64,000 nt of DNA, from positions 49,512,001-49,576,000 of the forward strand of contig NC_088335.1 in the NCBI RefSeq assembly GCF_036884655.1, given 5' to 3'. The stretch is from Musa acuminata AAA Group. Lineage: Eukaryota > Streptophyta > Magnoliopsida > Zingiberales > Musaceae. The translations under genes were made by a program, and so were the position numbers. The notes beneath the pieces were generated by a model. It saw only the letters and a list, made by a program, of their open reading frames with translations, searched no databases and was not told the DNA's origin. The number at the start of each line of letters is the position of its first letter. Position 1 is the first letter of the stretch. Positions 11,788 through 24,539 of the stretch are shown in pieces.

Positions 11788-13825
11788 CAGCGAACCCCCC
11801 GGTTTGGAGAATCCAAGACATTATTAGGGGAGGTGTGAGGAAGACGTTGACATTGGTTCGAAAAGGAACAAAGGAAAAGGGCATCGAATGGTACCCCGGA
11901 AACAATCAATATACATTATGTCACAACCTCTTTTAATTACCCCCCACAGACGGACGGGCAGGCTAAGTTGAACAGTGGCTCCTCATTATACCGAGTCACC
12001 CCTCTGACAACTCCGCACATTGCATCCCGATTTCTTCTCCCTGTTGTTTGCTGCAATGTAGCTTACCTACCTCCCACCATCAACAGTAAGGATCCATTTA
12101 CTTCACCCCAAGTGTGCCAGCCGATATACATAGATATGTACATAAGGGACATACACCAAACTATTATTTGGACTGGACTGGACTAGTCTCTTTTGCATGA
12201 ATCCTCCTCCTCGTGCTGTGGATTTCCTGCAGACCATTTTAGTGGTTGAGATCCATTACTGGTCTCTTTGCTCTACCTCCGAATAATAGCTAGTTCAAAA
12301 CCGTAGGATTACAATTATGTGCTGCTGACACCCGAGCAAGCTTTTTCCAGGTCCCTCATAAAGATCCAACAGGCAAATTGTGCCAGGCTGATCCCAGAAT
12401 GGATCCATCGGTTGTTGGACTTGTCGTCCCGCCCATGCATTGGCCGGAGGTTCATCCCGACTGTTGACTGCATAGGCCGAACGAATTGCATGGACAAAGC
12501 TGCTTGCCTGCCGCTGAGCAGCTGCTGTTTTCCAAATACTTTTGCATTCGAGCCAAGTTCGCCGGTTCAATCTTCTCCGTCACTAGCAGTTCTGAAGTTT
12601 CTTCTTCCTCCGTTTGAATCACATGAATTCCGTCGATTTCTTTGCGATGATTGATGCTGATAAATGACCGGATGGGCCTTTAACTTCCACTTCAGTATTT
12701 GCACCGTACGACTTATAAGTGGGTGGTATCTCCGTTTTCGAACCATGAGGAACGACTAATACTGCGGAGGGCCTTGACGTGTGATGGCAACATCAACTTG
12801 TTTGCGAGACGAAATAAGCTTTCGCGTTCGTAGGATGGAACCAGCAAGCCATTTCCCTTCCTCGCGCTGGTGTTGCGGCACGGAAGTCGATGCATTATTA
12901 GCCGCCCACCGGTCCCAACCCTGAGAGAGAAGAGAAGGATTCGGAGATAAAACAAGGCCATCAGTACTGAAACATCTGGTGCCGCCATTGATTGTATGGT
13001 GTACTCAAGAGTGGTCGGAGGACAGCCGTGTGCAGCATCTTCTAAGCTCCGACTCTCACAATATCCATGATGGAAGTGAGTCTCCTACTTAGCCCAGAAG
13101 TACACACACACCCGTCATGAATAGTTGACAATAATGGTGCATGTGAACATGGGGCATCATGATTTATTACCGGTCCTTTTCCTTTGTGGGGGGGATGGGG
13201 GGGAGGGGGAGGGGGGTCTCAGGATAAAAACGGAGCAGGATTTATCGCCCTCACACCAACCCATGTCCTTCAGTCCTTCAATGCGCGAGTCTGAGATCCT
13301 TGCATTTCTGGCGGGAAGCTGAGACTAAACGGAGGTAGGTCATAATGGCGAGGGTCAAAATCTGAGACTCGTTGTCCTTTTTGTTGTTGTTCTCAGCTTT
13401 CAGTGCAATCTCTCTCTCTCTCTCTCCTCTAAGCAACTCGGCATTCCCAAGTCACTCTGGGGGTTGGTTTGACGTATTTATCCATCAGAACTTCATTCGA
13501 TCTAAATATTGTCGATCACGATGCATGTACATATAATAAGAAGAGGGGGTGATACTCTTTTTTGTTGTCTCTCTCTGCATTCTCATCATCTTACTCGAAT
13601 TACATGGCCTTTCAAAAGTGACACAATGATGCATGCATGGTAGTCTGTGTATGTGTGTGTAGATCCTCAAAGCTCCGACGGCAGACTCTGCTGAATGATG
13701 CTAAGAGAAGCATCTGCCACGTGAGCGATTGGACTAGCGGGTGGGGCCCGACTGGCCGGGCTAATCACCGCACGCGTGAGGCATGTGATGAGCTCAATGT
13801 TTCAGCGTAGTAATAGAAGACGAAA

Positions 13826-13841
13826 TGTGTGTGTGTGTGCG

Positions 13842-13874
<33 letters not shown>
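13826..13874. repeat. Compound GT/GA microsatellite
   Basis: A (GT)n run passes through GCGTGCGA into (GA)n of about 16 units. It is about 0.4 kb upstream of the HIPP start codon. Confidence 0.9.
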
Positions 13875-13878
<4 letters not shown>

Positions 13879-14078
13879 AATGCAACCACATGGGAACTTT
13901 TAAGGGCTACGGCGGAGGCACTGTTCATAGTGTGGCCCCATAGTCAGCAACTTTCAGGATTAGATTACCATCCGATACTGATCCACGAATGATGACCGAG
14001 TGCGATGAAGCCTACCATTTCATGTGCATCCCACTGCTGCTATCTGTTGGTGAACCAATGGACGGCTATGATTGGCTC

Positions 14079-14085
14079 TATATAT
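14079..14085 (+). promoter_or_regulatory. Probable TATA box of the HIPP gene
   Basis: TATATAT in a CTCTATATATC context, about 180 bases before the ATG at 14263, with a CCAAT motif about 25 bases further upstream. A second TATA-like stretch lies near 14152. Confidence 0.45.
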
Positions 14086-14262
14086 CTCAAGCCCAACTCG
14101 ACCATACGAGTCCTCATCTGATTACCTTCTCCTCCGCCGTAGCCGCTCTACTATATATCATAGTCACTCCATTGCTCGTCCCACCAATCACACTTCGTCT
14201 TTGCATTTGCCTTGATACCACCCTCTTCGTAAAGCTAGCGTTCTTTGCTTTTGTTCTTCCTC

Positions 14263-15421
14263 ATGGCAGCAGCTGGAGAGTGTGCAGAACCGCTGAAGTA
14301 TCAGGTACACTCACTCCTTGGACTGCTCTTCTTCTTCTTCTTCTTCTCGATCATCATCATCTTCTTCTTCTTCTTCTTCTTCTGCTGCCGCTTTCCACTG
14401 ACATGCTCTGCTGCTTTCCTCTGACATGCTCTCATCGTGTGAACGTTTGTTTGGGAACTTTTGGGTTTTGGTGGTGCTCCAGACATGGATTCTCAAGGTC
14501 TCCATCCACTGCGAAGGCTGCAGGAAGAAAGTAAAGAAGGTCCTTCAGAGTATGGAAGGTACGTAACCTGGAAACCACCTCCATGTCCCTCGACTCCAAC
14601 CTCGGTCTCCTCTGTTTCTCTCGTTTGCTTCCTGACAAGCTAAACCTTCCCGGGTTCCTTCAGGGGTTTACAAGACTACCGTGGATCCCCAACAGCACAA
14701 GGTGATCGTCACCGGGAACGTCGAGGCCGACATCCTCATCAAGAAGCTCCTCAAGGCTGGGAAACATGCCGAGCTCTGGCCCGAGAAGAAGGGTACCGGA
14801 GACGGTCTTCGCAGTGGCGCCGGCAGCAGCAACAGCAAGAAGAACAAGAACAAGAACGGTGACAAGCCCAACAAGCCATCGGAGAGCGTTGACAACAATC
14901 AAATTTCTCCTGCCACCGACGTCCCCTCGCATGCTTCCCGTAAACCAGAGGGTGAAGCCTCGAAGAATGGCGGGAAAAAGTCTACTCCGCCGCCCGAGAA
15001 GAAGGAAGGCGGAAAGGCTCCTATCACCGGGGAAGGCGGTAAGAAGAAGGACAAGGGGGGTCAAAACGGGAACAATAACAGCAGCAGCAACAGCAACAAC
15101 AAGAACAAAAATGGAAGCGGAAATAGCGGCGGCTGTGCAGCTGAGGCTGAGGTAGCGCCACAAGAGGCCAGCAAGAAAACAGTATCAGGTGGCGGTGCCG
15201 CGATCCCACCGGCCGCGTTCAATTTTCCGGTATACTCGACTCCGCAAGTGCCATCATATCTAGTGAGCTACAACTCGATGCAGCCGACCATGAGCTACGG
15301 TGGTGCATACTACAGCGCGCCGTTGCCAATCCTGCAGAACAGCTGCGTCTACTCCGCAGCATCGCCAGGCTCGTATTACAACTTAGGCGAGGAGAGCGCC
15401 AATGCTTGCGGTATCATGTGA
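14263..15421 (+). CDS. Heavy-metal-associated isoprenylated plant protein (HIPP; three exons)
   Basis: Join of 14263..14304, 14483..14558 and 14664..15421 gives 291 residues. Junctions are GT-AG, and joining restores the HMA fold across exons 2 and 3. The HMA domain (about 15-80) has the metal-binding C-E-G-C motif at residues 24-27 and the usual T-W-I-L-K-V-S-I-H-C lead-in. A long low-complexity Gly/Lys/Asn/Ser-rich linker with poly-Asn and poly-Ser stretches follows. The protein ends in C-G-I-M, a CaaX box expected to be farnesylated and so to direct the protein to membranes. HIPPs bind or chaperone metals such as Cu, Zn or Cd and act in metal and stress responses. The tail between 200 and 280 is Tyr/Ser/Pro-rich. 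The exact HIPP number is not assigned. Confidence 0.93.
14328..14391. repeat. CTT-rich polypyrimidine tract in HIPP intron 1
   Basis: Imperfect CTT/TTC trinucleotide repeat interrupted by ATCATC, filling the middle of the 178-bp first intron. It creates spurious minus-strand open frames rich in Lys or Glu. Confidence 0.85.
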
Positions 15422-16819
15422 TGGAGGCTATCGTCACATCCATCAAGCATCTGAATCTAAACATATATAACGTGACCTGTTTCTGGACTCGAGCAGTAAT
15501 CAATGGCATTGCAGTGTTAATTAAGCTGATACTGCTTGAAGAAGTGTGACCGTGGAATCTAGTTGAAGTGAGTTTCGGACTTTGGTTTGGCTTCTATGTT
15601 TTTGTGAATGCCGGAAAAGAAGCACTGTTGTTTAGTTCACAGCATTAGCCCCGTAATCTATTTGGTGGTACTTTAGAGACAACATTCATCGGCTTCATAT
15701 GCTCAGGGAGGAGCAAAAAACTTGTGTTCTTGATTCTGACGATGGGCACAAAACCTGTAGCCAGTGGCGGTAGCAATCAGCACCCAATAGCAGTAGGTTG
15801 GATGCCTGCCTTCACTTTCTGACATAAAGCCTACACGTTGTCTTTATTTAATTCATGCTTTTCTAACAAAAGTAAGGGCTACTGACATTTATTTATACAT
15901 GATAATAATATTTAACCCAATTGATCTTTTCTGTGTTGCAAAGTGCACAGCTCGGAAAGCATAAACAAAAATCAGACGATAAATTTCTTCCGTGTTGTAG
16001 TCTATAAGTAAGAAGTAGAATTCGGCAATCTTCACATTAGCTTTGGTGATGACTAGCTGCTAATATATAATATATATAGACGTATAGCCTGGTGCTTATC
16101 ATTTGAAAAGCACTTTAGGTTTATGAAATTAGGAAACTATGTAGCCTTCATGTTCAAATTATATTCTGGCTGGGAGCAGTGAGGACAGACATCAAAGTTT
16201 TTGGTCTTGGGTTTAGCGGGGCTTTAGCTCTACGTCTTGTATCGGCCGGTTATTTAACATGGCGTGCCAGTAGACTATCACTTCCCACTTGTAGTGTTGT
16301 GTTTGACCCCACCGATGGCTCGGCTGTGTCTGTTGACTCTCTTTTTGACCGAGGCCGGATGAAGTATGAATGACACGGTCGATCCCCGAACTCATTCCGA
16401 TGAGAGAAACCAACAAGAAGCACAAGTTGAATCAGTTCCAGCTGCAGGATACTTTTTCTCGTTTCGACGCTTTTGGAATACCTGTGCATCGAGGAATCTG
16501 TAGATCTTCTACTTCTTGGACCACGAAGCTCGATTGACTCTCCTACAACATCCATACATACATAGCTTGCCTATCCCCCCCCCCTGTTGGCCGTCGGGCT
16601 TCTGATTTCTTCGGCTTCCTTGATAACAGCAGACACTCTCCATGCACGTCTAAGACTGCCTATGATGATGTTGTTGGCTGCAAAACCACACTGGTTTTTT
16701 CTCTAGCGTCAATATGCAGGTTCATGATGCGAACGAAGCTCATAAATACGACGACGACAAGCAGCATCGGTTGACGAGTGTTGAGATGGACATATGACAA
16801 GCTGATGCCGTGAATATCT
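15422..16819. other. Intergenic region downstream of the HIPP gene
   Basis: The 3' UTR of the HIPP gene is followed by AT-rich sequence. A poly-C run occurs near 16576-16585. No gene was recognised. Confidence 0.4.
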
Positions 16820-16840
16820 TATATATATATATATATATAT
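16820..16840. repeat. TA dinucleotide microsatellite
   Basis: About ten TA units followed by TTTA repeats. Confidence 0.9.
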
Positions 16841-17099
16841 TTATTTATTTATGTACTGTTGCTGTCTCTGAGCTGTGTTTAGTTATGGCATTCTGAACAG
16901 AGGAAGAGTAGATGGAGAGTTATTGTGGCGAGCGAGTCACGTCCCGAGCGGAGCGGACGCAGATACTTCCCGCACTGAAAGGTAAAGAAATAAACAAGTG
17001 GAGATGGAAGAAACGAGGACGCCCGCTTTTGCTACTCCAGAAGCCAATCGGTGATGATGCGGCAGCGAGCGAGCGAGCGAGGGAGGCAGTCCTTTAGCA

Positions 17100-19680
17100 T
17101 GATGACTCCAATGGCGTCCGCCGTGTAATGTATCCCGTCGCGCATCCTGCACTGCACTCCACAGGGGGCCATTCGAGTACTTTTACGGAGCGGGTCAGTA
17201 AATTAAGCCTCGATCTCATGTCTTGGCAGGACACCTCTGGAGATGAGATGAACAGTTGGGGGCACTTTAAAGGACGATCAAAATGGTGCTTCCCGAGAGG
17301 CACCGGATGGTAGATCTGGCTATTGTCCCTCGTTGGCATCAGTCACAGGACATCCAAGGACGATATGCCAAGATATTTGTTTGGGACAGCGGAAAAGGTC
17401 GAGGGTTGTATCATGTCGGCACATGATTTTAGGAGAATTCCCAATCTCCACGGAGACACATTACTGCCATCTTCTTTCCCCCCACCCTTCCCTTCACGAT
17501 GATGATAATGAATAATTCGAAACCCATAAATTTTATGTTATATTTTATTCCAACACGAATCTTACCTTGTTTCGCATGCATGGATTCAAGGACGGCAAAC
17601 GTTTTACTTCACCATGAAACAAAAATCTCAGACATCGAGCATTATCACTCTCGCTCGTGAGAAATGATGCATTAGTAGAGAAACCAAAGCCTTTTGTTGC
17701 CTCCTCGACGATGATTGCTTGGCTTTTGGTACCCCTGGCCTTCCAAAGGCTTTGTTCCCCTACCAATCGATGGCCAAAGGCATCTGCCCGTAAGAGTCGC
17801 AAACTCATGCCCCGTCGTGTCCTGCATATGGATCGTCTCGAGGCTCCCCCATATACTCTCGCCATTCTTGACAACACACTAATACGAACGGTGTTTCTCA
17901 TAGCGGTCACCTCGACGACGTTCCCGACATCAGACTTAATGTTGTTGGTCTTCAAGTCCGGTTAGCTTGATGGTGTCACTCGCCTCCAGAAGAGAATCGG
18001 CGTACCTATGATGCGGCCACCGTGAGTGTACAGATGGGGAATACCCTCCTCGGGTCCAAACCGAAGAGAGCTGCAAGGAGAGCAAATAAATTGAGACAGT
18101 CAAAAAAACACATTGGACGCTCCAAAATTGCAGTAAGAAACCTTTTTTCTTGTAATTGTTTGTTCACATCCGCATCACCATTGCAGAGGTTGCAGTGGGT
18201 CGTCTGATCGACATCTGCTGAAGATACAACGATAAACCATGAGATTCCAACAACTTTTCTTGCAATTGATCTCCGTCGAGGGCGATATCAACATTAGCTA
18301 CGCTATGCACACTCGATCAAAGAACTGCGTGGGGAGGTGCGATCTATGACAAAGACAAATACATCTTCGTGGGGAGGTGTGATCTATGACAAAGGCCCAA
18401 AAAACCCGTCGCAGAAAAAGACAGTTGAACAAACACATCTTCGCTTCATCATCCCTTGTCAGATGGAGACGGAAACATCCCTTCGTATCGAGAAGGACTT
18501 GTCAGTCGTAATTCACCTCTGCGAATGAAACCTACATCTAAGAATAAAAGACACTTACGAAAAGATACATGCATGATGCTCAGAATGCGGCAAGACAAAA
18601 GAGAACCTTGTCGATTCTGATAGTTGAGAACGAGTGTTGCTTCTATAATGAGAAATACAAATCATTTTGTCCGGTCAGAACGAGGCTGAATTTTCATCCT
18701 CATAGGCCTTGTCAAAGGCAATCACATAATGGAATTAGTTTTATACGGTCAAAGGCAAAGAGCCAGATGGCTTGAGATCCTGATCTCATATAGAGATAAT
18801 AATGCACAAGAAAAAAGTAGTATCGAACAAAATGAGGAAAGGAAAACACTGATAGAATATATCTATCTTTTACTTACGAAGGCACCATCGAGTTTCTCTA
18901 ACATCCAATGATTTGGAGCATCGAGTATATGCCCTTAAGAAGAAACATCTCAAGAGACTGAAAGAGTACCCCTCAGGTCTCCGTTTCACCAATGAATACA
19001 AAACGGTAGAAAAAAGCCAGAGTATATGGCAACGAGTATATGCCCTTTGGAAGAAAACGAGATGACACGAGTACAGGGAGAAAGCAACACAAAGCCATAG
19101 TTTTCATAGCATCGCTCGACTTCTCACGTCCAGATTTCTCTCAAAGTCTCGACTTCTTTAGAGAGCAAGATTGCGCAAGTTCATCGAGCATATGAGCCTT
19201 AAACATGCACTGGTGCGGGACATTTTGGCAACAAATCTGAAGTGGCTAAAACTTAGATAGAACCACATTGTCCTACCAAGCAGATGCAATCGACACCAAC
19301 CTCCTCACATCCAGCGGAGTTAACCACTGCCATGTATGTTAAGGAGTCAGAGGGAGGACCGGCCATTCCAATAAATAGGCCATCGACTATTGGGAACTCC
19401 AAATTTTCACATACAAAAAAAGTTGGTGCACATAATGAGATTCCCAACGTGTCCAATAAATTGGGATATCGTGTTAGCAACACCATCCACATCGTTCCAA
19501 GTAATCTTTGTGTGCATCGACAAGCCTCCACCTCCACGACGTATTAATCTTGATAGGGCATATTTTGGCCATATGTGAACCACCGATGCTGCAGATCAAT
19601 GCGACATCGTATGCCTCCAGAACCGCGGGGTGCACGCCACGTCATGCTCCAATGGTGCGATTGTGCGGCCTGACCACCCC
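17100..19680. other. Repeat-like region without identifiable genes
   Basis: Many short open frames occur on both strands, none with a domain I recognise. The composition and absence of splice-consistent long frames suggest decayed mobile-element DNA. A block of about 27 bases around 18327 recurs about 41 bases later. A 90-codon open pair of frames at 19253-19547 is unexplained. Confidence 0.35.
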
Positions 19681-19689
19681 AAGAGCTGG

Positions 19690-20110
19690 GGGTGATGTCG
19701 TTTGCTGTTAGGGCAGTGTCGTTTGACGTCGCTCGAGCACCCCCGAAGACGCCATCTCATCATAAAGATTGTTCCGTCCCCAGAGTCAATGGCCATGTCG
19801 GACCAGGGCCCGACCAATTCCCGCACGTAGGTATAAATACCCCCGACCTGATTCAAGAATGGGGAAAAAAGGAAAGAGATTGAGAACGAATCTAACTTGC
19901 TCGTCGGATGGGCCAAAGTTGGGACTTACCCGACGAGGGCCTTTTTGTAGGGAGGCAGTCGCCGCCAAGCCACAAATGCCTTCTTCACATGGATGGCGCC
20001 TGGTACGTAGAGAAGGGTGGCCCAACGAGTCGGACCCGACAAGTGTTAGCCTGCATCTCCCATCTCCAGGAGGCTTCCACATCACAAGGAGGATCCCCAA
20101 CCATCCGAGG
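19690..20110 (+). mobile_element. Probable LTR fragment of a Ty3/gypsy (Tat-like) retrotransposon
   Basis: A promoter-like TATAAATA sits at about 19830 in a cytosine-rich setting. It is followed by a GC-rich segment with GTCGG-type motifs (C-T-C-G-T-C-G-G-A, C-C-C-G-A-C-G-A-G-G) resembling the R-U5 part of Tat-type gypsy LTRs in monocots. No coding region of such an element adjoins it. This is recognition by style, so confidence is limited. Confidence 0.35.
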
Positions 20111-20399
20111 GGATGAGAGGATGCATCTTCCTACGAACAACGCTCATATCAGCTAGCTCTGGAATGCCGGCCCGCAGCGAGGTTCAGGCCGACCTTGCCA
20201 CCTCAACCGGCGCCTAACGCGTTTGAAGGGCACAACTACTCCATCAATTCAATAATTTCGCCAGAGGTTCCCGACGTCGGCAGGTGGGCCTAGCCGTGCT
20301 GACACATCAGCCACGGCATGTTTGTTCACTTACAGATCTCAAAAAGATTCAAAAATTTCAAACATCATCAGTAGCCATCGGTGCAGCATCTTCTTTTGT

Positions 20400-22335
20400 A
20401 TACACAATGCTTCGACCATCACTCGATGATAAGTGATAGCAGATAATTTTTTTTTATTATATAAAAAAATCTCGTTGATAAGTTAATAATATAAATAGAC
20501 ATTATATTCAATTAATTCAATCGGACTTTGTCCATTATATTTCAATTTATCATGGTATCAAAGCATCTATTGCCTTAGAGCAAGATTTATCCTTCCTTTC
20601 TCACTGTCCAGTGACATCTCCTTGGTAACAATGAGCGGCTAATCCTCCTTCTCAACGATCGCAGCCCTTCTGTTATTGATCGCTGCTCCTTCCTCCAACC
20701 GAAGCATTCCGATGGAGATCTGTAGCTCACGTACGTTCGTCACTATCACCGAATGCATCTTTGGAGCCATCAGGAACCCCAGTGGCATGACATTCTCCTC
20801 CAATCACACATTTGCATTTATCTTCAATCCGCCACTGTCACACCAACTCCAACAAGCAACGATGCCACCCTTACCCCTTTGGCGACTCTAAAGATTAGCC
20901 CTACTACACTTGCCACAACCGCAACGGCTCCCAAAGCTAGCGCCATTACTAAGGCGGTTGGAGCTCCGAAGGCTCCTACATTGGCCTCCTCTACTACGAT
21001 CGGTCTCCTCGTTGCAATGCCTTTAGTGTTGCGCTCACCGATGCCACTCTCCATCAAATTCACTAGCCTCATCGAGGATCACCAGCACATAATCCTCTTC
21101 CTTTATTGGGTGCTGATCTACATCTTTAACTCTGCGCCGAACACTCGTCTTTGCACCAAGCACAGAGTTGGCCCAATCGCCTAGTTGTAGAGCACCTTCA
21201 GCACTAGGACATCACTGATCCACTACCATCGCTACTGAAACATCTTCTCCTCTGCTTCCGCTGTGCCTTTCTCCATTCATCACCCTCAATAGCAGGAGTT
21301 GTAGGAGATATCGACGAAGCGCCCATCGTCTCCTCTCGGTAGTTGCACAGCAGGATGTGAAGCACCTGCCATATGCTCGTGTGGGTTTCACTGCCTACTC
21401 CCCACCATTCCTTGTCGTCCGCCATGCCTTCATCTTCCCCATCGCAACAGCCTACATCCACCTCTCCATCAAAGGCGATCGCTATGCCCAATTTGCACCA
21501 GTAGGACTACTGATCTCTCCCTCTACCCCTGGTTCTCCTGCACCAGTAGATTTCACAACTGACAGACGCCATCGCATCCGCACCCTCTGGCTGCCCATAG
21601 CGACAACAATCCATGGTGGACTTCACGCCACAACTGCGACCTATTGCCAACTACTGCCTCGCCATCAACTGCCACAAGCACCGCTCGCAGTAGAAGCCAC
21701 CCTCCTCCAGGACGCACCTTCATCCCATCGAGAGCTGTCCAAATCTATAGATCTTAGAGCTTCTATATCCAAAGCCGGAGCACTTTTGGCAGCCGGCTTC
21801 ACTACAAACAACAAAGACGTTTCACGCCACATCGGGAAACACAAACACTCGGTTTCACCTCTTGCTTCCACGTCTCCAACGATGCTCCCATCACTACCGC
21901 TACAGCTCTGATCTACTAGATCAATCCACTTCCTTCTTCGGCAAAGCTTTGGTGGAGTTCCTTCCTCGAGTTTCTCCCCTTCAGTAGAAGAGCGCTCCCC
22001 CTCCTCACCGCAAGGTACTCTGCTTGCCCCAAGTGCCCCTTCCACCTTTCTTCACAAAGACATCTCAAAGTTGCTGCTTCCCTCTTCGACAAACACTTTC
22101 TCCGTCCAAGATATGAGGATATGAGAACTCTCATAGTACAAGTAGGAGAGCTTCCAACAACCAACTTCTCAGTGAATCTAACATAACAACGAGTTATTTA
22201 ACACTCAGATCTTCCACCATAAGATATGCAGAACTGTAGCAACTTTGCCTTGCTCGTTGCAGCAACCGTGCCTAGGAAGAAGCACTGCAGTTCTTCTTCC
22301 ACCCTCCTACAGTTTAACGCCTACCAACTTGCTTT
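20400..22335 (+). mobile_element. Copia-like LTR retrotransposon remnant with primer-binding site
   Basis: An AT-rich stretch ends in TTCA near 20544. Next comes TGGTATCAAAGC at 20553-20564, one base off the primer-binding site complementary to initiator Met-tRNA that marks many copia elements. The following 1.7 kb has open but unrecognised frames rich in Pro, Ser, Thr and Ala (20753-21184, 21357-21911). No reverse transcriptase or integrase is visible. The 5' boundary of the LTR could not be fixed, and no matching 3' LTR was found. Confidence 0.4.
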
Positions 22336-22339
22336 CTCA

Positions 22340-22363
22340 TATATATATATATATATATATATA
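22340..22363. repeat. AT dinucleotide microsatellite
   Basis: About twelve AT units, at the right end of the copia-like remnant. Confidence 0.9.
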
Positions 22364-22783
22364 GGCCTGGTCCCCGTAGAGAAGCATAGCACTTCTCAAC
22401 ATATAGACCTTATCACCATCAATAACATTCGTCTCTTTCAAATAATCCAAAGGCGATAATTACGTATCATGCATAATTTTTTAATTTCTTATTTAGATAT
22501 GATTTACTAGGCTATATCAATAACTCTTTATCGTCCATAAATAATGATCAACAGGAGAACTCAGTCTAGTACCAAACCTAACCCAAAAACAATGGTTACC
22601 CTAAGATCATCTTATTCTTCAAACTATTTAAGCCTCGGTCGCTAGGTTCGTCGCCCCACTAATATCTTCATGTATGATTGTTGCAAAAGCATGATATAAG
22701 TTGTAAACCACCTTGACAAATCACTCACGAACTCGTATGCTCGGTCTTCTATCCAATTTGATAAAAATGAAAAAAGAGGGAAG

Positions 22784-23877
22784 TGTTGAATCTTGGATCT
22801 TGATAATGAAATCAATTGATGACTTTATGATCTAATTAGCGTTTGAGAAAAATGATACAGGGCTAACTTCGATCATCAAAAGGTAAATCGATTGAAGTAG
22901 GAGAATCAGACATTGGGCATGAGTCAAAGATCGGGTATTGAGCTAGAAGGATCGGATATTGCGCCAAGATCTAATATTGCGGGAGTCAATATGCTGATGG
23001 ATCGAGCAATACGTCAAAGGAAAGTATGACATGCTAAGAGTTCGGATGAACCAATAACATGCCGAACAATATAGGATTCATATTTTATAATCGTTTATAT
23101 CTTGATCATCGTAGTTTAGGTTTTAATTAAGTTAGTTTTGAGTGTAACTATGCAAACTCAATTAAGAGCTCATTGGGCTTGAATTAGGGCTGAATTTGGC
23201 ATATTGGAAAGCCCATTCAATTACCTACAATTGGGTCAAACAGTGGCACCACTAGACTAGGCGGTGGAACCGCCTATGAGCAAGAAATACAAAGTGTACA
23301 TTTTTGGAAGAACCGCTAGTACCTCGAAAACCTATGGATGATTTTTTTTGCTTCATTTTTGAAGCAATTTGGGGCATATAAATATCCCACTCATTCTTGC
23401 TTGACATAGCAAGAAAAGAGCATGAAAAACTTGTGATAAGTGCGTAAACTCTATTGAAAGTTTTGAATTCTTTCCTCTTTAATCTTCTAAGTCAGGAGTT
23501 GTGATGATTACTTATAAAAAAAGTTGTAAATGTTCTCTCGTAAACCTATGAAAAATATAAAAGTAGAAAAGAGTTGTAACAAGGGTGGTTGATCTTTGCC
23601 TATTGAAATAATATTGTTAGTGAAAGCTGGTGGTCTCGATGGAAGAGAAATTGGGAGTAAACGTAGGTCGCGATGATCGAATCATTATAAATTCGGTGTG
23701 TATTTTCTTTATGCTTTTCATTTTTATTACTTAATGATTTAGTTGCTTACTACTTTTACTCACATTTTAAGTTAAATGTATTTTCGATACGGATTTGATC
23801 GAATGAAATTTTTTGAATCGTTTCAACTTTTTGAAAGCACTAGTTCACCCCCACCCCCTTTAGTGCCTTTATGATCA
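22784..23877 (+). mobile_element. Copia 5' LTR (SIRE/Maximus-like)
   Basis: About 1.09 kb begins TGTTGAATC and ends GATCA, the TG...CA ends expected of an LTR. It is followed a few bases later by a Met-tRNA primer-binding site. Its body carries a TATA-like element (ATATAAATA near 23378) and a C-rich TTCACCCCC block just before the end, as in SIRE/Maximus-type copia LTRs of monocots. The internal region is truncated after a gag remnant, and no 3' LTR is in the window. Confidence 0.7.
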
Positions 23878-23883
23878 TAATAA

Positions 23884-23894
23884 TTGGTATCAGA
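23884..23894 (+). other. Retrotransposon primer-binding site (initiator Met-tRNA)
   Basis: TGGTATCAGAG starts 7 bases after the LTR end. It matches the 3' end complement of initiator Met-tRNA used by copia elements. Confidence 0.75.
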
Positions 23895-23941
23895 GTTTAG
23901 TTCTCTCATTTGGTTTAACACATAAGAGAGATTAAATGATT

Positions 23942-24476
23942 TTTTTCAACAATAGAGGGTCGTTCTATCACTTATCCACCTATGTATTGGAAAACACGAA
24001 TGAGGATTGTTTTGATTTCTTTAGATTTTGATTTATGGAATGTTGTTGAATGTGGTTTTTAAATATCCTCTAGACCTATGAATGAATGGAATAATCTAGA
24101 GAAGAAAATATTTTCTTTAAATGCTAAAGATATGAACGCTTTATTTTATGCTTTAAACAAGAATGAGTTTAATCGTGTTTCTATATATGAAACTGCACAT
24201 GATATTTGGCACACACTTGAATTTACTCATGAAGGCACAAGTAGAGTAAAAAAATATAAGATAAATCTTTTGGTACATAGTTATGAATTTTTTAAAATGA
24301 AGTCATGTGAAACCATTGGTGACATGTACACCTGCTTTACGGATGTTATCAATGGTTTGAAAACTCCTGATAAATATTTTACTAATCTTAAACTTATTAA
24401 TAAAATTTTAAGATCCTTTCCAAAAAGTTGGGATCTAAAGGTACTCCGTCTCTTTCTCTTTGAAGATTACCTTTAG
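23942..24476 (+). pseudogene. Copia gag polyprotein remnant
   Basis: The reading is broken by frame changes at its left end, then open from 24078 to 24476. The translated part has the gag features of copia elements (UBN2-like): a W-N-x-L-E-K-K lead-in, A-x-x-I-W-H-T-L-E followed by G-T-S-R-V-K, an E-T-I-G-D-M-Y segment and L-R-S-F-P-K-S-W-D. It stops abruptly, and pol is absent because gypsy sequence on the other strand begins soon after. It is non-functional. Confidence 0.75.
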
Positions 24477-24539
24477 GTCACTCTATATCCTCAGGCGCTT
24501 TTTAATGGTAGTTTGAGCATAAGATTTATGACTCGAGGA

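Larger units (their letters stand above)
10258..14078. other. 3.8-kb intergenic region between the SNARE and HIPP genes
   Basis: The first few hundred bases are the promoter and 5' UTR of the minus-strand SNARE gene. The rest shows no recognisable gene, and open frames are short and compositionally random. Landmarks are a 7-bp minisatellite at about 11754-11787, a G-run near 13186-13215 and a GT/GA microsatellite at about 13826-13874. Confidence 0.45.

Noticed and set aside
14660..15163. A hydrophobic 167-codon minus-strand frame opposite HIPP exon 3.
   Set aside because: It is the complement of the Lys/Asn-rich linker and has no domain of its own; the plus strand has the HMA motif, proper splicing and a CaaX end.
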